From Aphis gossypii (lineage: Eukaryota > Arthropoda > Insecta > Hemiptera > Aphididae): a DNA stretch of 64,000 nucleotides. This document shows, piece by piece, positions 54,901-64,000 of the stretch. The stretch's first letter is position 1; every line of letters begins with the position of its first letter. Where the stretch lies: contig NC_065533.1 of the NCBI RefSeq assembly GCF_020184175.1, positions 56,644,351 through 56,708,350 on the forward strand, in the 5' to 3' direction. Both the position numbers and the translations under genes were made by a program. The notes under the pieces are model-generated. The model searched no databases, was not told the DNA's origin, and was given only the letters and a program-made list of their open reading frames with translations.

Positions 54901-57900
54901 GAGAGAATATTAATCTGTTCATGACTTTTGTCAATAGTTCAACAAAAACATTGACAAGGAAATTAAATAAAATTTCTCGAGATTATAGATATGTTATCAG
55001 GACACTAGCAGTTGAAAAGAAAACATTAAAAGTACTAAATCATTAAAATTTACATTAATAATTATACCATTGATTCTTTAACATAACATAATATATTTCA
55101 GCAAAATCGTGGATTTGGAATTGGTCTAAGAACAGGTTCATCAATGATTTGGCAGCCTATGCCATTTGTTGGTAAAAGTGTAACATTAAGGTAACTAATG
55201 CAACTCTGTAGTAGGTCTCATATAATTACCTAAGTTTTAGAATAACATTCTCAATTGTTCAAAATAATACTCTATTTAAAAAAAAAAAAAATCATTTATT
55301 AGAAAAATGTTATTTAATATTTTAGGACCTATACATTTTTTTATTACTGACAACATAAATAAAAATATATTTATAATATAATGTTATAGATATCAAACAT
55401 TAATGTAGCCTAATAAAATTTATTGATTTTTATTAGGTTAAAAAAAAAGTATATTTTAACTTAATTTAGTTGATTTGTGACAATAACATGTCTTCATTTT
55501 GTTTAGAAACAAATATGTTTTATTTCCTATAAATATTATAATGGATAAAAAATATATTATTCTGAAATCAAGTTACAATAGTTGATAGCAAAACTTAAAT
55601 AAGACTTATCATAGTATTTAGTTGTATACTATTTATAAAATTATCATTTTTATATTAATACACAATTATTATAAATTATAACACATCTCTATATTACAAC
55701 TAAAAATTGACTTTATAACGTTTTCCACCAATACTAAGACTTAAAAATTCAAACCATAAGTATTAATGTTTGGTTTATATTTACTATTTTTAGTGCTGAA
55801 AAGTTAGAAGAACTAGAAGAACAACAAGAATTAAATGCTTCCAATCAGCCTCAGCTTATGCGTCTTATCCTGGCTCTTTGGTTTGCAATCATATCCCACT
55901 CTGATTTGGTGTGTTATTTTATGATTTTCTTACATCAGATTAAATCTGCTACCATTTTAAGTTTGCCACTGCCATTGATGGTTTTTCTTTGGGGTACACT
56001 CACTGTTCCTAGGCCAACAAAGAATTTTTGGGTCACTCTTATCGCATACACTGAAGTAATTTTAAATACAAAAATTAAAATGTTTTCATATTGTAACATA
56101 ATTTTATATTTTAATTAGGTAATTGTTGTCATTAAATGCATGTTCCAATTTGATATGATCCCGTGGAATCAACAAGTTGTTACTGACAACATGCCATTCT
56201 TCCTACCAAGAATTATTGGTATTGAGAAGAAACCAAATTATGCCACATATGATTTATTCTTACTACTTGTTTTGTTCTTCCACCGGTAATAATATTATAA
56301 TTACATATCTAACAAAATAATCCTCAAAAATTATGCACAATAAATGTAAATTATTATTTTAGAACTATGTTAAAATCGTTGGGACTTTGGAAAAGTTCAC
56401 TGTCATTTAAAGGAACACCTATTAACCAAATATCTTTGTTTGACACAATCGACACTCGATGTTCAATGGGCTCTGAGGGTTATCAAGGATCTGTAGACAA
56501 CGATCCAAGTACTGAACAAACAACTGTTGTGTTGGCTCCAGAATTCTTGCAATCTAGTAACAAGGATGTACAATTAATACAAAAATCATATGAACAATCA
56601 TTTGATAAATCAAACTCAGTAGAGACTGACAATCTCTTAGAAATAATGCCATTGTCGTAAGTATAAACATTATATATATATTTAAAATTATTTATTATAA
56701 TGTTTATTTTATTTTTAGTCTCAAAAAACATTGTAGTCCTTTAGTGTCTTTCTTCGAACAATTAATAGACTCAAGTTCAAGAGTCAACGCTGATGTTTAT
56801 ACTTATATGTTTTTGTGTGATTTTTTCAATATATTTGTTGTTGTTTTTGGATTCTCAGCTTTTGGGGTACATAATTTTCATTTAAAATTAAATCAAATTT
56901 ATTTTAATTATATACTAATTTAGTTGTGTTTATATTAACAGTCTCAAAGTGATGGTGGTGTGTCTCAATATTTTGAAGAAAATAAAGTACCTGTTCCATT
57001 TCTAATTATGTTAACTCTTCAATTTGCGTTAATTACTGTTGATCGGTTGCTTTATTTAAGAAAGTATATCTTGGGAAAGATACTATTCCAGTTTGTATTA
57101 ATAATTGGTTCTCATATATGGATGTTTTTCATATTACCCGGAGTTACGGAAAGGTAAAACTAATATGACAATGTTTATCAACATTTTCACATTTTAATTT
57201 TGTTATCCAGACAATTTAATGCTGTACTTCCACCTCAACTTTGGTATATGGTAAAATGTTTTTACTTGTTACTGTCTGCATATCAAATTAGAAGTGGATA
57301 TCCAACAAGAATTCTAGGGAACGTTCTATGTAAAAATTACAATTATATTAACATGATTTTATTCAAACTGTAAGTTCATAATATAATTAAATATTACAGT
57401 TTCCTTGATATTTATTATTTTGATTGTTTAAAGTTTTATGTTATGCCCATTTGTATTTGAACTGAGAACAATAATGGACTGGGTATGGACTGAAACATCA
57501 ATGACATTACCAGATTGGCTTAAAATGGAGGACATTTTTGCACATATTTTCCAACTAAAAGTATTATTATATGAATTATAATTATAAACAATCTATTAAC
57601 TTTTATTTTTTATAGTGTTCAAGGCGTGTGGAAAATGAATACCCAAATCCTAGGGGAATTAAAGTTAAACCAGCTAAAAAATATTTGATTGGAGGTGGAA
57701 CCTTGATCTGTTTAGTGACTGCTATTTCGTTTCCGCTAGTGTTATTTGCTCTTGGGAATACAGTAGGAGAACCTAATTTACCTGAAGGTATCAATCTAAA
57801 TGTTAAACTTGGATCAAACCAACCAATATATACCATGACTATTGAAGGAACAATTCAGAAGTAAGTGTTGTTTTTATCATTTAAAAATGAATATCTTGTA

Positions 57901-60381
57901 TATTAGTATATTATTATAAATATTAATGTACATAACATAAAAGTATTTAATAAACATAATTTATATAAATGTATGCATTTTAATTTCAATGTATACAATT
58001 ATATTTTGTTTATAATTGTCTAGTTTAAAGTTATAAGCATATTTAGCATATTTTGGCATGATGTACAGTGTACACTTATTTTAAATTTAAAAAGCTTTAA
58101 ATTCTTTTTAAAGTATTATTAACATACTGTTTTTTTTTTATGTAAATATGAGTACCAAATTATGTTTATTAAAATAAAATGTGTGTTTAAAAATTAAAAA
58201 AAAATAATTCATATATTTTTTTCATGTTAAAGAATTTATACTGCATTATTAAAGATTTTTTGTTGACTTCTGTGAAATTAAATACATAAACTTATGATCC
58301 TTAATAATGTTATATATTTTTTAGGTTTGATGAATCCGACTGGTACTCAATGATAAATGTTTATAAAAAGTCTAGATCAGCACAAACATTCTTATCAAAC
58401 TATGACTATGAAGATGTTGGTGTATTTTACATAACAACGCATTCAGCAAATACATGGTCAATTAGTCCACCTGAATTGGAAAGCATGATACAACAATTGA
58501 GTGAACCTAGTATGTTTTAAATTATTTTATTTTATTAATTAAATTTATCTTTAAACAATTTGTACACTTTTAATTTATATCATTGATTAATGATTTTATA
58601 GATGCCTCTTATACAGTTAAAACTGATTGGGTTATTAATCGTAAGAATGCTTATGGGGAACAACCAAAAGATGTTAAAGATAGTCACGAAATTACTATTA
58701 ATCAAACTACTTGTGCAGAACTGGCTAATCTCATTACTAATAAAAACCACAGTGTTATGTTATATGGTTTAATACCCAAGTTTATTAAGGTCACTGGATT
58801 TGGAGGGGCAAAAGCTGTGTCACAACTCATGATCAGTAATGAAAGTATGTAATATTTAATTTTATAATTATCAATCAGATTGGTAGATGTTTTTATTAAT
58901 TTATTTTGTTTTCAATTTCAGCTGAGCCATATATGAATGCTAGTGTGTTTTTAAATAGTAACAATAATAACAATGATAGTGAAAAATGGTGGGACTTGTA
59001 TGAAGAATGTCCTAATGAAAGCTCGGCTCGATATTTATACGATTTGCCAAAAAGCTCATGTATTCCTGGTGGTAACAAACGTAACTTTACAATATATACA
59101 TTTAACGACAAAGCATTTCCTGAAACATTGAACATCATTAGTGGAAAAGGGTAAACAAATATTGTATTTATGTACATAACTCATAATTGTGTTTGTATTT
59201 CTTTTTTTTATTAATTGAAAACCACTTAGAGAAAACCACAAATTAAAAATAATTATAAAATACCATTCTAGTGTAACTGTTACCAACTTAATCAACTCAC
59301 AGCACCTTTTATAAACATTTTTCTCAGTCCGTTTGTCCCAATAATCATGAGAAATAAATTTAAATTAATAAAACCTAGAAAAAAATATTAGAGATAATCA
59401 TATAAATATTAATATTATAATTATACAATATACATGTATATTTTATAAATTTGTACTAAATATTTTAATTTATTAATTTATTAATAATAGACATTGTAAT
59501 GCAGATTTTTATAATCACATTAAGTTTTCTTGATAAAACTTAATTTTTGATGTTTACAGTGCTTCTCAACCTTTTTTATTATAGAGCCCCCTAAATTTAA
59601 TGTGAAACTGTCAAGGCCTCAATCAAAACCATTAATTATTTTTCTTAATGATATACTAAATTTACATTCACTGTTTCACACAAATAAATTATTAAAATGT
59701 AAAGAAAATAACTTAATATAATATAATATTTCAAGACCCCCTAGTTATTTAGCCACGGCCCCTCAGAAGGCTGCAACTCCCAGGCTGAGAAACACTGGTT
59801 TACACCGCTGTATTACTGCTGCCACTATAATTTGAGATTTCAAATTTATTTTCAATAAAAAACTTGTTGTATGTTGTAGCGCCTTTATACAATATATTAT
59901 AGCACACATTTTTAGAACTACTGTTCTAATGTACCTATAGGTTTTTGAGTATAGGATTTTTAAACTCCCTAAACTCATGCCATTTTAATTTTTATATTAA
60001 ATAAATAAATGAATGAATTAACTTATTAAAAAAAAAAATTTAATTAAATTAAACATTAATACATTTATATAACTTTGTTATAGGATTATTGGACTGTATA
60101 CAACATTTGTTATTGTTGTTCATACATTTGTTCGAGGATTTTTCACTGGTATATCAACCAAAATCATGTTTGATGACATGCCATATGTGGATAGAATCTT
60201 ACAACTGTGCTTAGATATTTATCTGGTTAGAGAAAGTGGTGAATTAGATTTGGAAGAAGACCTATTCGCTAAACTAGTATTCTTGTATCGGTCACCTGAA
60301 ACATTAATTAAGTGGACTCGACCTCCTGACACAACATCAAATGAAGATCCTGATGATGCTCTCCCTGAACTCTCTGCATAA
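24941..60381 (+). CDS. Piezo: Piezo-type mechanosensitive ion channel
   Basis: Mechanically gated, cation-permeable plasma-membrane channel; the family forms trimers. I read 45 in-phase coding exons: 24941-25004, 32312-32407, 32509-32631, 32727-32975, 33051-33297, 33855-34014, 37434-37562, 38122-38178, 38251-38321, 40828-40916, 41030-41133, 41201-41467, 41567-41693, 41788-41984, 42158-42306, 42373-42516, 42607-42770, 42833-42975, 43059-43235, 43300-43408, 43518-43708, 43859-44060, 45006-45101, 45243-45408, 45504-45689, 45763-45938, 46044-46197, 46425-46588, 54066-54202, 54298-54350, 54761-54786, 54856-55031, 55102-55190, 55794-56055, 56119-56285, 56363-56656, 56719-56866, 56942-57153, 57211-57369, 57434-57560, 57616-57860, 58325-58509, 58602-58844, 58922-59150, 60084-60381. 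They sum to 7,251 nt, 2,416 aa, typical for Piezo. Family landmarks are the membrane-rich blade, the coiled-coil beam, MDWVWTETS in the anchor, the cap, and the C-terminal LVFLYRSPETLIKWTR. Joins 9/10 and 7/8 are the least certain. No frameshift or internal stop was found. Confidence 0.95.
26092..26114. repeat. (TA)n microsatellite
   Basis: A perfect TA tract of about 11 units in piezo intron 1. Confidence 0.9.
29083..31190 (+). mobile_element. Repeat family R1, two joined copies (copy B)
   Basis: The first unit, about 29,083-29,745, starts like copy A at 9,039 but lacks much of the interior. Around 29,745 it passes straight into a second unit that restarts at the caatgataggta / gattctgaatgaagatga segment and runs to the right inverted end at 31,171-31,190 (catcactccgttcagaatct). 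The second unit is close to copy A over its whole length, so both are products of one family. The head-to-tail junction suggests insertion into, or recombination with, a related copy. Confidence 0.75.
31300..31733 (-). pseudogene. Degraded non-LTR retrotransposon reverse transcriptase
   Basis: Read on the minus strand, an F-E-R-A-F-D-K-I-N segment (31,704-31,733) matches the conserved early RT motif of LINE elements. It is followed by FLRSQRLYCIGIHKFLLS and a TYFLTNRT block. After a frame change come a G-I-L-H-G-S-H-L-S segment (31,539-31,564) and V-F-I-N-D-I-N...ISFAD (to about 31,463), corresponding to the GxPQGSxLSP and catalytic FADD motifs, the second Asp now lost. Stops and at least one frame change show it is dead. 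The order of motifs supports a Jockey/CR1-like LINE fragment. Confidence 0.7.
33430..33515. mobile_element. Small pogo/Tigger-like end remnant
   Basis: tacagtggaacttctaaata near 33,436 is inversely similar to the cactgtattagaagtcact region near 33,488-33,506. The CAGTGGAACTTCT start resembles pogo/Tigger terminal repeats. It is short, diverged, and lies in piezo intron 5. Confidence 0.3.
34245..34580. mobile_element. hAT-like MITE (336 bp)
   Basis: The left end CAAAGGTGGTAAACC (34,245) is inverted at the right end, whose reverse complement is CAGAGGTGGCAAACC. The CAGAGGTGGCAAAC type of end is typical of hAT non-autonomous elements. There is no open frame. An 8-bp target duplication is not clear. 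Confidence 0.6.
35085..35184. mobile_element. hAT-like MITE (100 bp)
   Basis: Ends CAGGGATGGCCAAC and, inverted, CTGGGGTGGCCAAC. Flanking octamers gtttacac (35,077-35,084) and gtctatac (35,185-35,192) agree at 6 of 8 bases, as expected for an aged hAT target duplication. Confidence 0.65.
38322..40827 (+). other. Piezo intron 9 (2.5 kb) with nested relic
   Basis: A GT-AG intron with a GC-richer insertion at about 38,690-38,950 that starts a coding relic (separate entry). The rest is AT-rich. The exon on each side is a hydrophilic loop exon, and both splice choices here are my least certain in the gene. Confidence 0.6.
38841..39405 (+). pseudogene. Nested frameshifted gene relic in piezo intron 9
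   Basis: An ATG-led segment, 38,841-38,949 (MTIMGVGKKQKRRTRESDV...), ends at a good gt donor in phase 1. An acceptor at 39,280/39,281 opens a segment that continues in the compatible phase (DPQSNTLNDAVYPKMVY), meets a stop, and after a one-base shift resumes as KETIVTAIKLVSDEDVILNN to a stop at 39,403-39,405. The basic N terminus and natural composition suggest real former coding sequence. I do not recognise the family. A captured or transposon-derived gene is possible. The frame change near 39,326 argues it is dead, unless it is an assembly error. Confidence 0.35.
44061..45005 (+). other. Piezo intron 22 (0.9 kb), AT-rich
   Basis: A GT-AG intron. I see no repeat, RNA gene or additional exon in it. 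Confidence 0.7.
47281..47631 (+). CDS. Piezo: Candidate piezo cassette or alternative first exon, GC-rich
   Basis: A CpG- and GC-rich island in a very AT-rich intron is open in the frame that piezo needs. With acceptor AG at 47,279-47,280 and donor gt at 47,632, it is 351 nt, phase 1 at both sides. It joins exon 28 (ending in phase 1 at 46,588) to exon 29 (starting 54,066) without changing frame and would add 117 residues. The peptide is hydrophilic and Pro/Ser/Thr-rich, includes SLDGYLDP, RPLSFDES and a basic RRQSS phosphosite-like motif, and would sit after the beam in the cytosolic loop. The acceptor has a poor pyrimidine tract, and an in-frame ATG occurs at 47,268. It may therefore be a first exon of a shorter isoform driven by the CpG island. 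Other frames are also open because of GC richness. Minus-strand frames are Arg-rich shadows. Confidence 0.5.
48131..48858 (-). mobile_element. Repeat family R1, copy C (minus)
   Basis: Begins with the R1 right inverted end (attctgaacgatgtgatga) and ends with the left-end segment (aaatcatcttcgttcagaatc followed by the tgtatacaatgata-type block), in the opposite orientation to copy A. Interior homology to 9,180-9,600 and 10,200-10,400 is clear, but there is a large internal deletion. Confidence 0.75.
48870..48889. repeat. Interstitial (CCTAA)n telomere-like run
   Basis: About four units of AACCT/CCTAA, the complement of TTAGG, directly beside the end of R1 copy C. TTAGG is the standard insect telomere repeat. 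Similar ggtaggtta or ctaacctacc traces occur at the same side of copies A and D, so the run may belong to the element end rather than to a telomere. Confidence 0.7.
52425..52480 (-). mobile_element. Repeat family R1, terminal fragment (copy D)
   Basis: A short stretch with aatcgtttctcatatacaat and gatatatca followed by ttcaaatttaacacatcc reproduces the R1 left-end block in minus orientation. The rest of the element is absent. Confidence 0.5.
53874..54008. mobile_element. pogo/Tc1-like MITE just upstream of piezo exon 29
   Basis: Perfect inverted ends CAGTAGAACT...AGTTCTACTG, each flanked by TA (53,872-53,873 and 54,009-54,010), giving a 135-bp element with a TA target duplication. It ends 57 bp before the exon starting at 54,066, so it occupies the likely branch-point or upstream splice-regulatory region. 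Confidence 0.7.
54066..60381 (+). other. Piezo: Piezo exons 29-45: clasp, anchor, cap and pore
   Basis: Exon 29 opens with the acidic loop IRSGDYYMFDEFDDELD. Exons 30-32 give the charged cytosolic region before the next helices. Exon 36 (about residues 1,704-1,802) is a hydrophilic loop. Exon 40 carries CPFVFELRTIMDWVWTETS and LPDWLKMEDIF, the Piezo anchor signature. Exon 41 carries the outer pore helix (residues about 2,040-2,065). Exons 42-44 (about 2,099-2,318) form the extracellular cap. Exon 45 holds the inner helix (FVIVVHTFVRGFF) and the conserved C-terminal domain (MFDDMPYVDRILQLC, then FLYRSPETLIKWTR), with stop TAA at 60,379-60,381. The protein ends about 25 residues after the IKWTR motif. 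Confidence 0.92.
59557..59797. mobile_element. hAT (Charlie-like) MITE in the last piezo intron
   Basis: Left end CAGTGCTTCTCAACC and right end, inverted, CAGTGTTTCTCAGCC, 13 of 15 matching. gtttaca occurs at both borders (59,552-59,558 and 59,798-59,804). Subterminal C-rich stretches are also typical of hAT elements. At 241 bp there is no open frame. Confidence 0.75.
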
Positions 60382-60530
60382 TCTCATAATATAATGTAAT
60401 GTTAAAATCAAAGCTAGTGACCTTGTATTGGTTGCCTGTAACATGACTTGATAAACCTTATACAGTATAAAACTAAGGTCACGACGGCGCTCTCCAAGAA
60501 CTCTCACTTAATCTCATTTAATGTAATACT
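60352..60530 (+). repeat. Diverged direct duplication around the piezo stop codon
   Basis: The 50 bp covering the last codons and start of the 3' UTR (60,352-60,401: gatgatgctctccctgaact, then taatctcat and taatgtaat) recurs at 60,482-60,530 as gacggcgctctccaagaact, then taatctcattt and aatgtaat. The second copy lies in the 3' UTR. Confidence 0.65.
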
Positions 60531-61085
60531 AAATATTATATAATATAATATTTTTATATCTCAAAGCTCTCACACATCACTGTTATTACTCTATTATATC
60601 AATTGGCATATTATAATTAATATCTACACGCTAAGTATCATTTTTACATGATATCTATGTAATGTGAATATTTTTTTTTCGCACTTCTTTATCTGTGCTT
60701 AACTATTTTAAGGTTTTTATTTCCTTCACATAATTATGTCTATTATTATTTTTTTTTTGTTTTTGTAATTTGTTATTTTTTATATACACTATTAAGATTT
60801 TTTGATCAATAACAACCTTTGTGCATTTTAAGAAAGCAATAAGTAACTTAATTAAATATTGCAAATTAATATTAGTATATTAATATATTGTTTCCATAAG
60901 TTGATTAGCATAATTTTATATTTTTCACTTACAAAACTTACAATCATATATTTATTGTAACACAGTTTAGATATTGTGAATTATTTTTATTCGCCTACAC
61001 AATTGTTGCAATTATATCATCATTTTATGTTTATCAATTTGTTTTATTTCAATTAATGAATAGGAATCTAACCTACAGTAAATAA
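60382..61085 (+). other. Piezo: Piezo 3' UTR (inferred)
   Basis: The first clear AATAAA after the stop is at about 61,080-61,085, so I infer a 3' UTR of about 700 nt. A second AATAAA lies near 61,163. The interval includes a diverged duplicate of the stop-codon region (separate entry). Confidence 0.5.
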
Positions 61086-61892
61086 AAACCATATTAAGAT
61101 TGATAATTTGTTCCTATAAATGGTGTGACATTAAAGATTAAAATAACTTTACATTAAAAATTAAATAAACTATAAGTAACTGAATATTAGGTAGTAGGTA
61201 TATTCAATAGATAGCCAATGTAAGGCGTTAAAATATTTTCATTAAATATGTTTTAATAATCATTAATCATTCTTTTTTGTTTGAATAACCAAGTAAGCAG
61301 TTGATAGTATTTAAAACCACAATGATATTGTTTTACTTAAAACTATACATAATAACATTTCTATTAAATTTCAAGTATCCAATTTACCTTTGTCACATTT
61401 TGGAATAAAAATGTTATGCATTGTATTTAATAATAAAAAACTACCAAGTACATAAGTGTTATGGTAACAGTATTATCCATAATTGCAACAGATAATGGTA
61501 TTCATATTGTATTATGTATAACTAAGTTTCTTATCAAATTTAACAATAATTAAAATGTTTGTTCAAAACCCAACCATTTTATAAATTTAAAGATTTTTAC
61601 CTTAAAATATCGAGCCCTGTAAAATATTTTTTTGAGTTCTTAAATTGAATCTTCATGAATTGTCCCATAAAAATGAAGCCTTATTTTGAAGTTTTATAAT
61701 TGTACTTTGACAATATAAAATGCTTAAATGTTAAAGTGCAACATCTCGAAATCAATTTTTTCAGTCATCTATCTCTTGATTACTTAAAAAAATATATGTT
61801 AACCATAGTATAGCTTTTCTTTTCATTTTTTGACCATGTTGATGGTATACTGGTATGAAATGGAATTTGTTAGTAGGTGTATTTTAGGTATG
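61086..61892. other. AT-rich intergenic stretch
   Basis: Nothing recognisable between the inferred end of piezo and the decayed minus-strand relic. Confidence 0.6.
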
Positions 61893-62295
61893 ATTGGACA
61901 CTTGAATTTGTGAATCATTATCATTATTTATAATACCACTTGAAAAACTCGGTAAATTTACCTTTGGTATACTCATAACAATGGTTGAACTGGACGTGGG
62001 GTTAGAAGAAAATATTGAATGAGACACATTTTTATTAAAACTCCTTAAATCTTTACTAACTTAATAATATGGACTAGGTAATTTTTCAATTTCATTGTCA
62101 TTCGAATTTAGTATATCTACTAAATCTTTATCTGCATTACCTATATCATCACTAGCTTTATTATCTTCTTCTACTACCATTATAGCTTTTTGTAGAGGTA
62201 AGTAATCCTAGTCATCATCTGTATCATCCACTGTCGTCCAACTTTGATCGTCCGATGGCAAATCTTCGTACAGACACTTTGATGCAGAATGATAT
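61893..62295 (-). pseudogene. Decayed coding relic, acidic/Ser-rich protein
   Basis: Minus-strand translation gives natural-looking segments in the same general direction. KCLYEDLPSDDQSWTTVDD comes first, followed by an acidic run, a TAG stop, and DYLPLQKAIMVVEEDN with more acidic residues to a second stop. After a frame change comes FNKNVSHSIFSSNPTSSSTI and onward to a terminal stop at about 61,893. The acidic N-terminal style recalls transposase-derived proteins (piggyBac-like N termini), but I cannot assign a family. At least one in-frame stop and a frame change mark it as non-functional. Confidence 0.4.
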
Positions 62296-63000
62296 AATTT
62301 GTTTTATATTTTACATAAACTCACACAACACTTTTATAATTTGAATAAATCTTTTTTTTAAGTTTGAAGAAAATTGTACAATTAAATTAATTTTATCAAC
62401 GTTGAACATACCTACAAATAAAATATGAAATTTAAATCGATATAGGTAACGATAAATTTCAAATTTTAACTCATTCGATACGCGCATGCACAATACAATT
62501 TACTTTTTTTTTTAAATGGTAATACCAATTTTTTAAAGATTCGGATAGAATATTTTTTTGTAAATAATTTTTGCATAAGAAGTTTTATTCTATTTATGAA
62601 ATTGGCATATGCAATTTAACGATGAAATTTAAATTTAATATTTATATGAATAATTTGTTTTTGACGAAACATAAACTAAATTCAACTTATTGTTAGGTAT
62701 TTGATATTGAAATGATAACTTCCATATTGTTAAATACCTGTTTGCAATAAGAATATTCATTTTAAATTTCGTTAACAATAAATTATTTATAAATATTAAA
62801 TTTCATATGCCAACTTTGTAATTATAAAAAAACTACTATGTAATACTTTATGTTATAATATTATACATATTCTATTCTCCAATACGTAAGAATATTATTA
62901 CAATGTGTCACTTTTAAAACGCACTATCAATTATCATTACATATTAATATATTATTAATTATTATTAAAGATAAAACATAACATCAATTATTAATCTGTG
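62296..63000. other. AT-rich intergenic stretch
   Basis: No gene or structured element was recognised between the relic and the serine protease stop codon. Confidence 0.6.
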
Positions 63001-64000
63001 CTAAAAAATATTCTTTATTAAACTGTATACTATCAATAGTACTGAAATATTGAACAACTTATTATGTAGTTTTATTAGGTTCCCAGTATTTATAAGAACA
63101 TTGGATATCCAATCACTGTAAAAGTGAACAAATAAATATCCACATCGAATGTGAGGATTCCCACATGTTGTATCCATGTCATCTATATTGTATATGAAGC
63201 CTGCTACTCCATACTGTTTTCCGTTACAAATTAATGGACCTCCGCTGTCGCCAGGACAAACACTATGATTACTTGGTTTTGAACAAATCAATTTTCTCCA
63301 GGGTCTATTTTTAAATAAAAATTGTATACATTTTTATCATAAATAGTTGACCTGTATAAAGTACTCAGTATTTTGAATGTTATCTGAACACACTTCGGAA
63401 CCGTACATTATAGTTAAACTTGTCATATACCCCAACGCTTCATCATTTCTAGAACTATCAGTATCACCGTACCCAATCGCTGTACAATTCAAGCTCGTTG
63501 CGTTACTAAATTCATCAGGATGACCAGCTAAATCTATGTAACGGCTGATATACTTGAATGGATTTTCTAACTAAATTTCAAAAATAATATTAATGATAAG
63601 TCATATAAGTTATAGTTTTAAAATGCATCTCTCTTTTCACTTCATATTATAGGTATTTCATTTCAGTAAAATGAAGTTTATTACTTTTGACAGTATATAT
63701 TTAAAGTTTTATTATTATATTGACTTCTTATAGCTTATACCTATTACACAAACTAATATTAATGTATTTCTACTTTCTTGTACAGTTAGAACGATTGGGA
63801 GAGTCACTAGGCTGTCTAGACTCGAGCAGAATATTATAAAAACAGCTTATAACTGAATAAAATAATATTAAAAACAGAATTATTATTTGGCTTGTGAGAA
63901 ATATCGATTAATTTGACGTTCTTTTTTTTTAATAAATATATAAATGGGACTTTACAGTATTTCTGATTTTAAGTGTATTGCTTACCTTTAATATACTAAT
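63001..64000 (-). CDS. Trypsin-family serine protease, 3' part (runs off window)
   Basis: Secreted or membrane-anchored S1 endopeptidase. Three minus-strand exons join: 63,986->64,000 (encodes ISILK), 63,365-63,570 and 63,001-63,304, with introns of 415 and 60 bp. The ISILK|LENPF junction is the usual context just after the catalytic Asp of S1 proteases. CTAIGYGDT and VCSDN follow, then LICS and VCPGDSGGPLIC with the catalytic Ser. The residue at the primary specificity position, six before that Ser, is Ser instead of the trypsin Asp, so chymotrypsin-like specificity is likely. After the protease fold a hydrophobic tail (LFNISVLLIVYSLIKNIF) reaches the TAG at 63,001, a possible membrane or GPI-type anchor. 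The N-terminal half, with His, Asp and any signal or clip domain, lies beyond the right edge. I chose the donor at 63,364 over a gt at 63,351 because only the former keeps frame. Confidence 0.85.

Noticed and set aside
13500..62500. Possible CRISPR arrays, rRNA genes or bacterial-type operons
   Set aside because: No regularly spaced repeats, no rRNA-like conserved blocks and no operon structure; the sequence is eukaryotic and intron-rich.
63340..63364. Alternative donor gt at 63,350-63,351 for the protease exon (after ...YFIQ)
   Set aside because: It would leave phase 0, which does not match the phase-2 entry required by the DSGGPL exon. The donor at 63,363-63,364 joins in frame.

Overview
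This window looks like an AT-rich insect nuclear genome. I infer a hemipteran, most likely an aphid: genes are intron-rich with many short GT-AG introns, tacctacc-type microsatellites are frequent, there is an interstitial CCTAA (TTAGG-type) run, and non-autonomous DNA transposons are dense. No bacterial or viral gene organisation is present.

Layout. Positions 1-21,450 carry no protein gene I can support. They hold CpG-rich islands (about 6,380-7,660 and 10,740-12,050, the second with a textbook TATA/Inr pair), one tRNA-Arg(TCT) on the minus strand at 12,350-12,422, a 1.4-kb repeat-family copy (9,036-10,466), a probable MITE (17,061-17,547), and an inverted-repeat 'foldback' element of about 1 kb (18,789-19,787). 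Positions 21,451-23,813 hold a five-exon minus-strand gene for a DTW-domain tRNA-uridine aminocarboxypropyltransferase (DTWD1-like, 251 aa). It lies head to head with the main gene of the window.

Positions 24,941-60,381 are occupied by one large plus-strand gene, a Piezo mechanosensitive cation channel. I reconstructed 45 coding exons whose phases all join, giving 7,251 nt and 2,416 aa, close to the usual size of animal Piezo proteins. Its introns hold a degraded LINE reverse transcriptase, several hAT- and pogo-like MITEs, three more copies or fragments of the repeat family, and a frameshifted nested gene relic. The most interesting item is an island at 47,281-47,631. It is strongly GC/CpG-rich, open, exactly 351 nt long and phase 1/1, and sits alone in the 7.5-kb intron between the coiled-coil exon and the next one. 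It would fit as a cassette exon adding 117 residues (2,533 aa), or as an alternative first exon from an internal promoter.

Positions 60,382-64,000 contain the Piezo 3' UTR with a diverged local duplication of the stop-codon region, a decayed minus-strand coding relic (61,893-62,295), and the 3' part of a chymotrypsin-fold serine protease on the minus strand that runs off the right edge.

All function calls come from reading motifs and splice structure by eye. No database search or transcript data were available.
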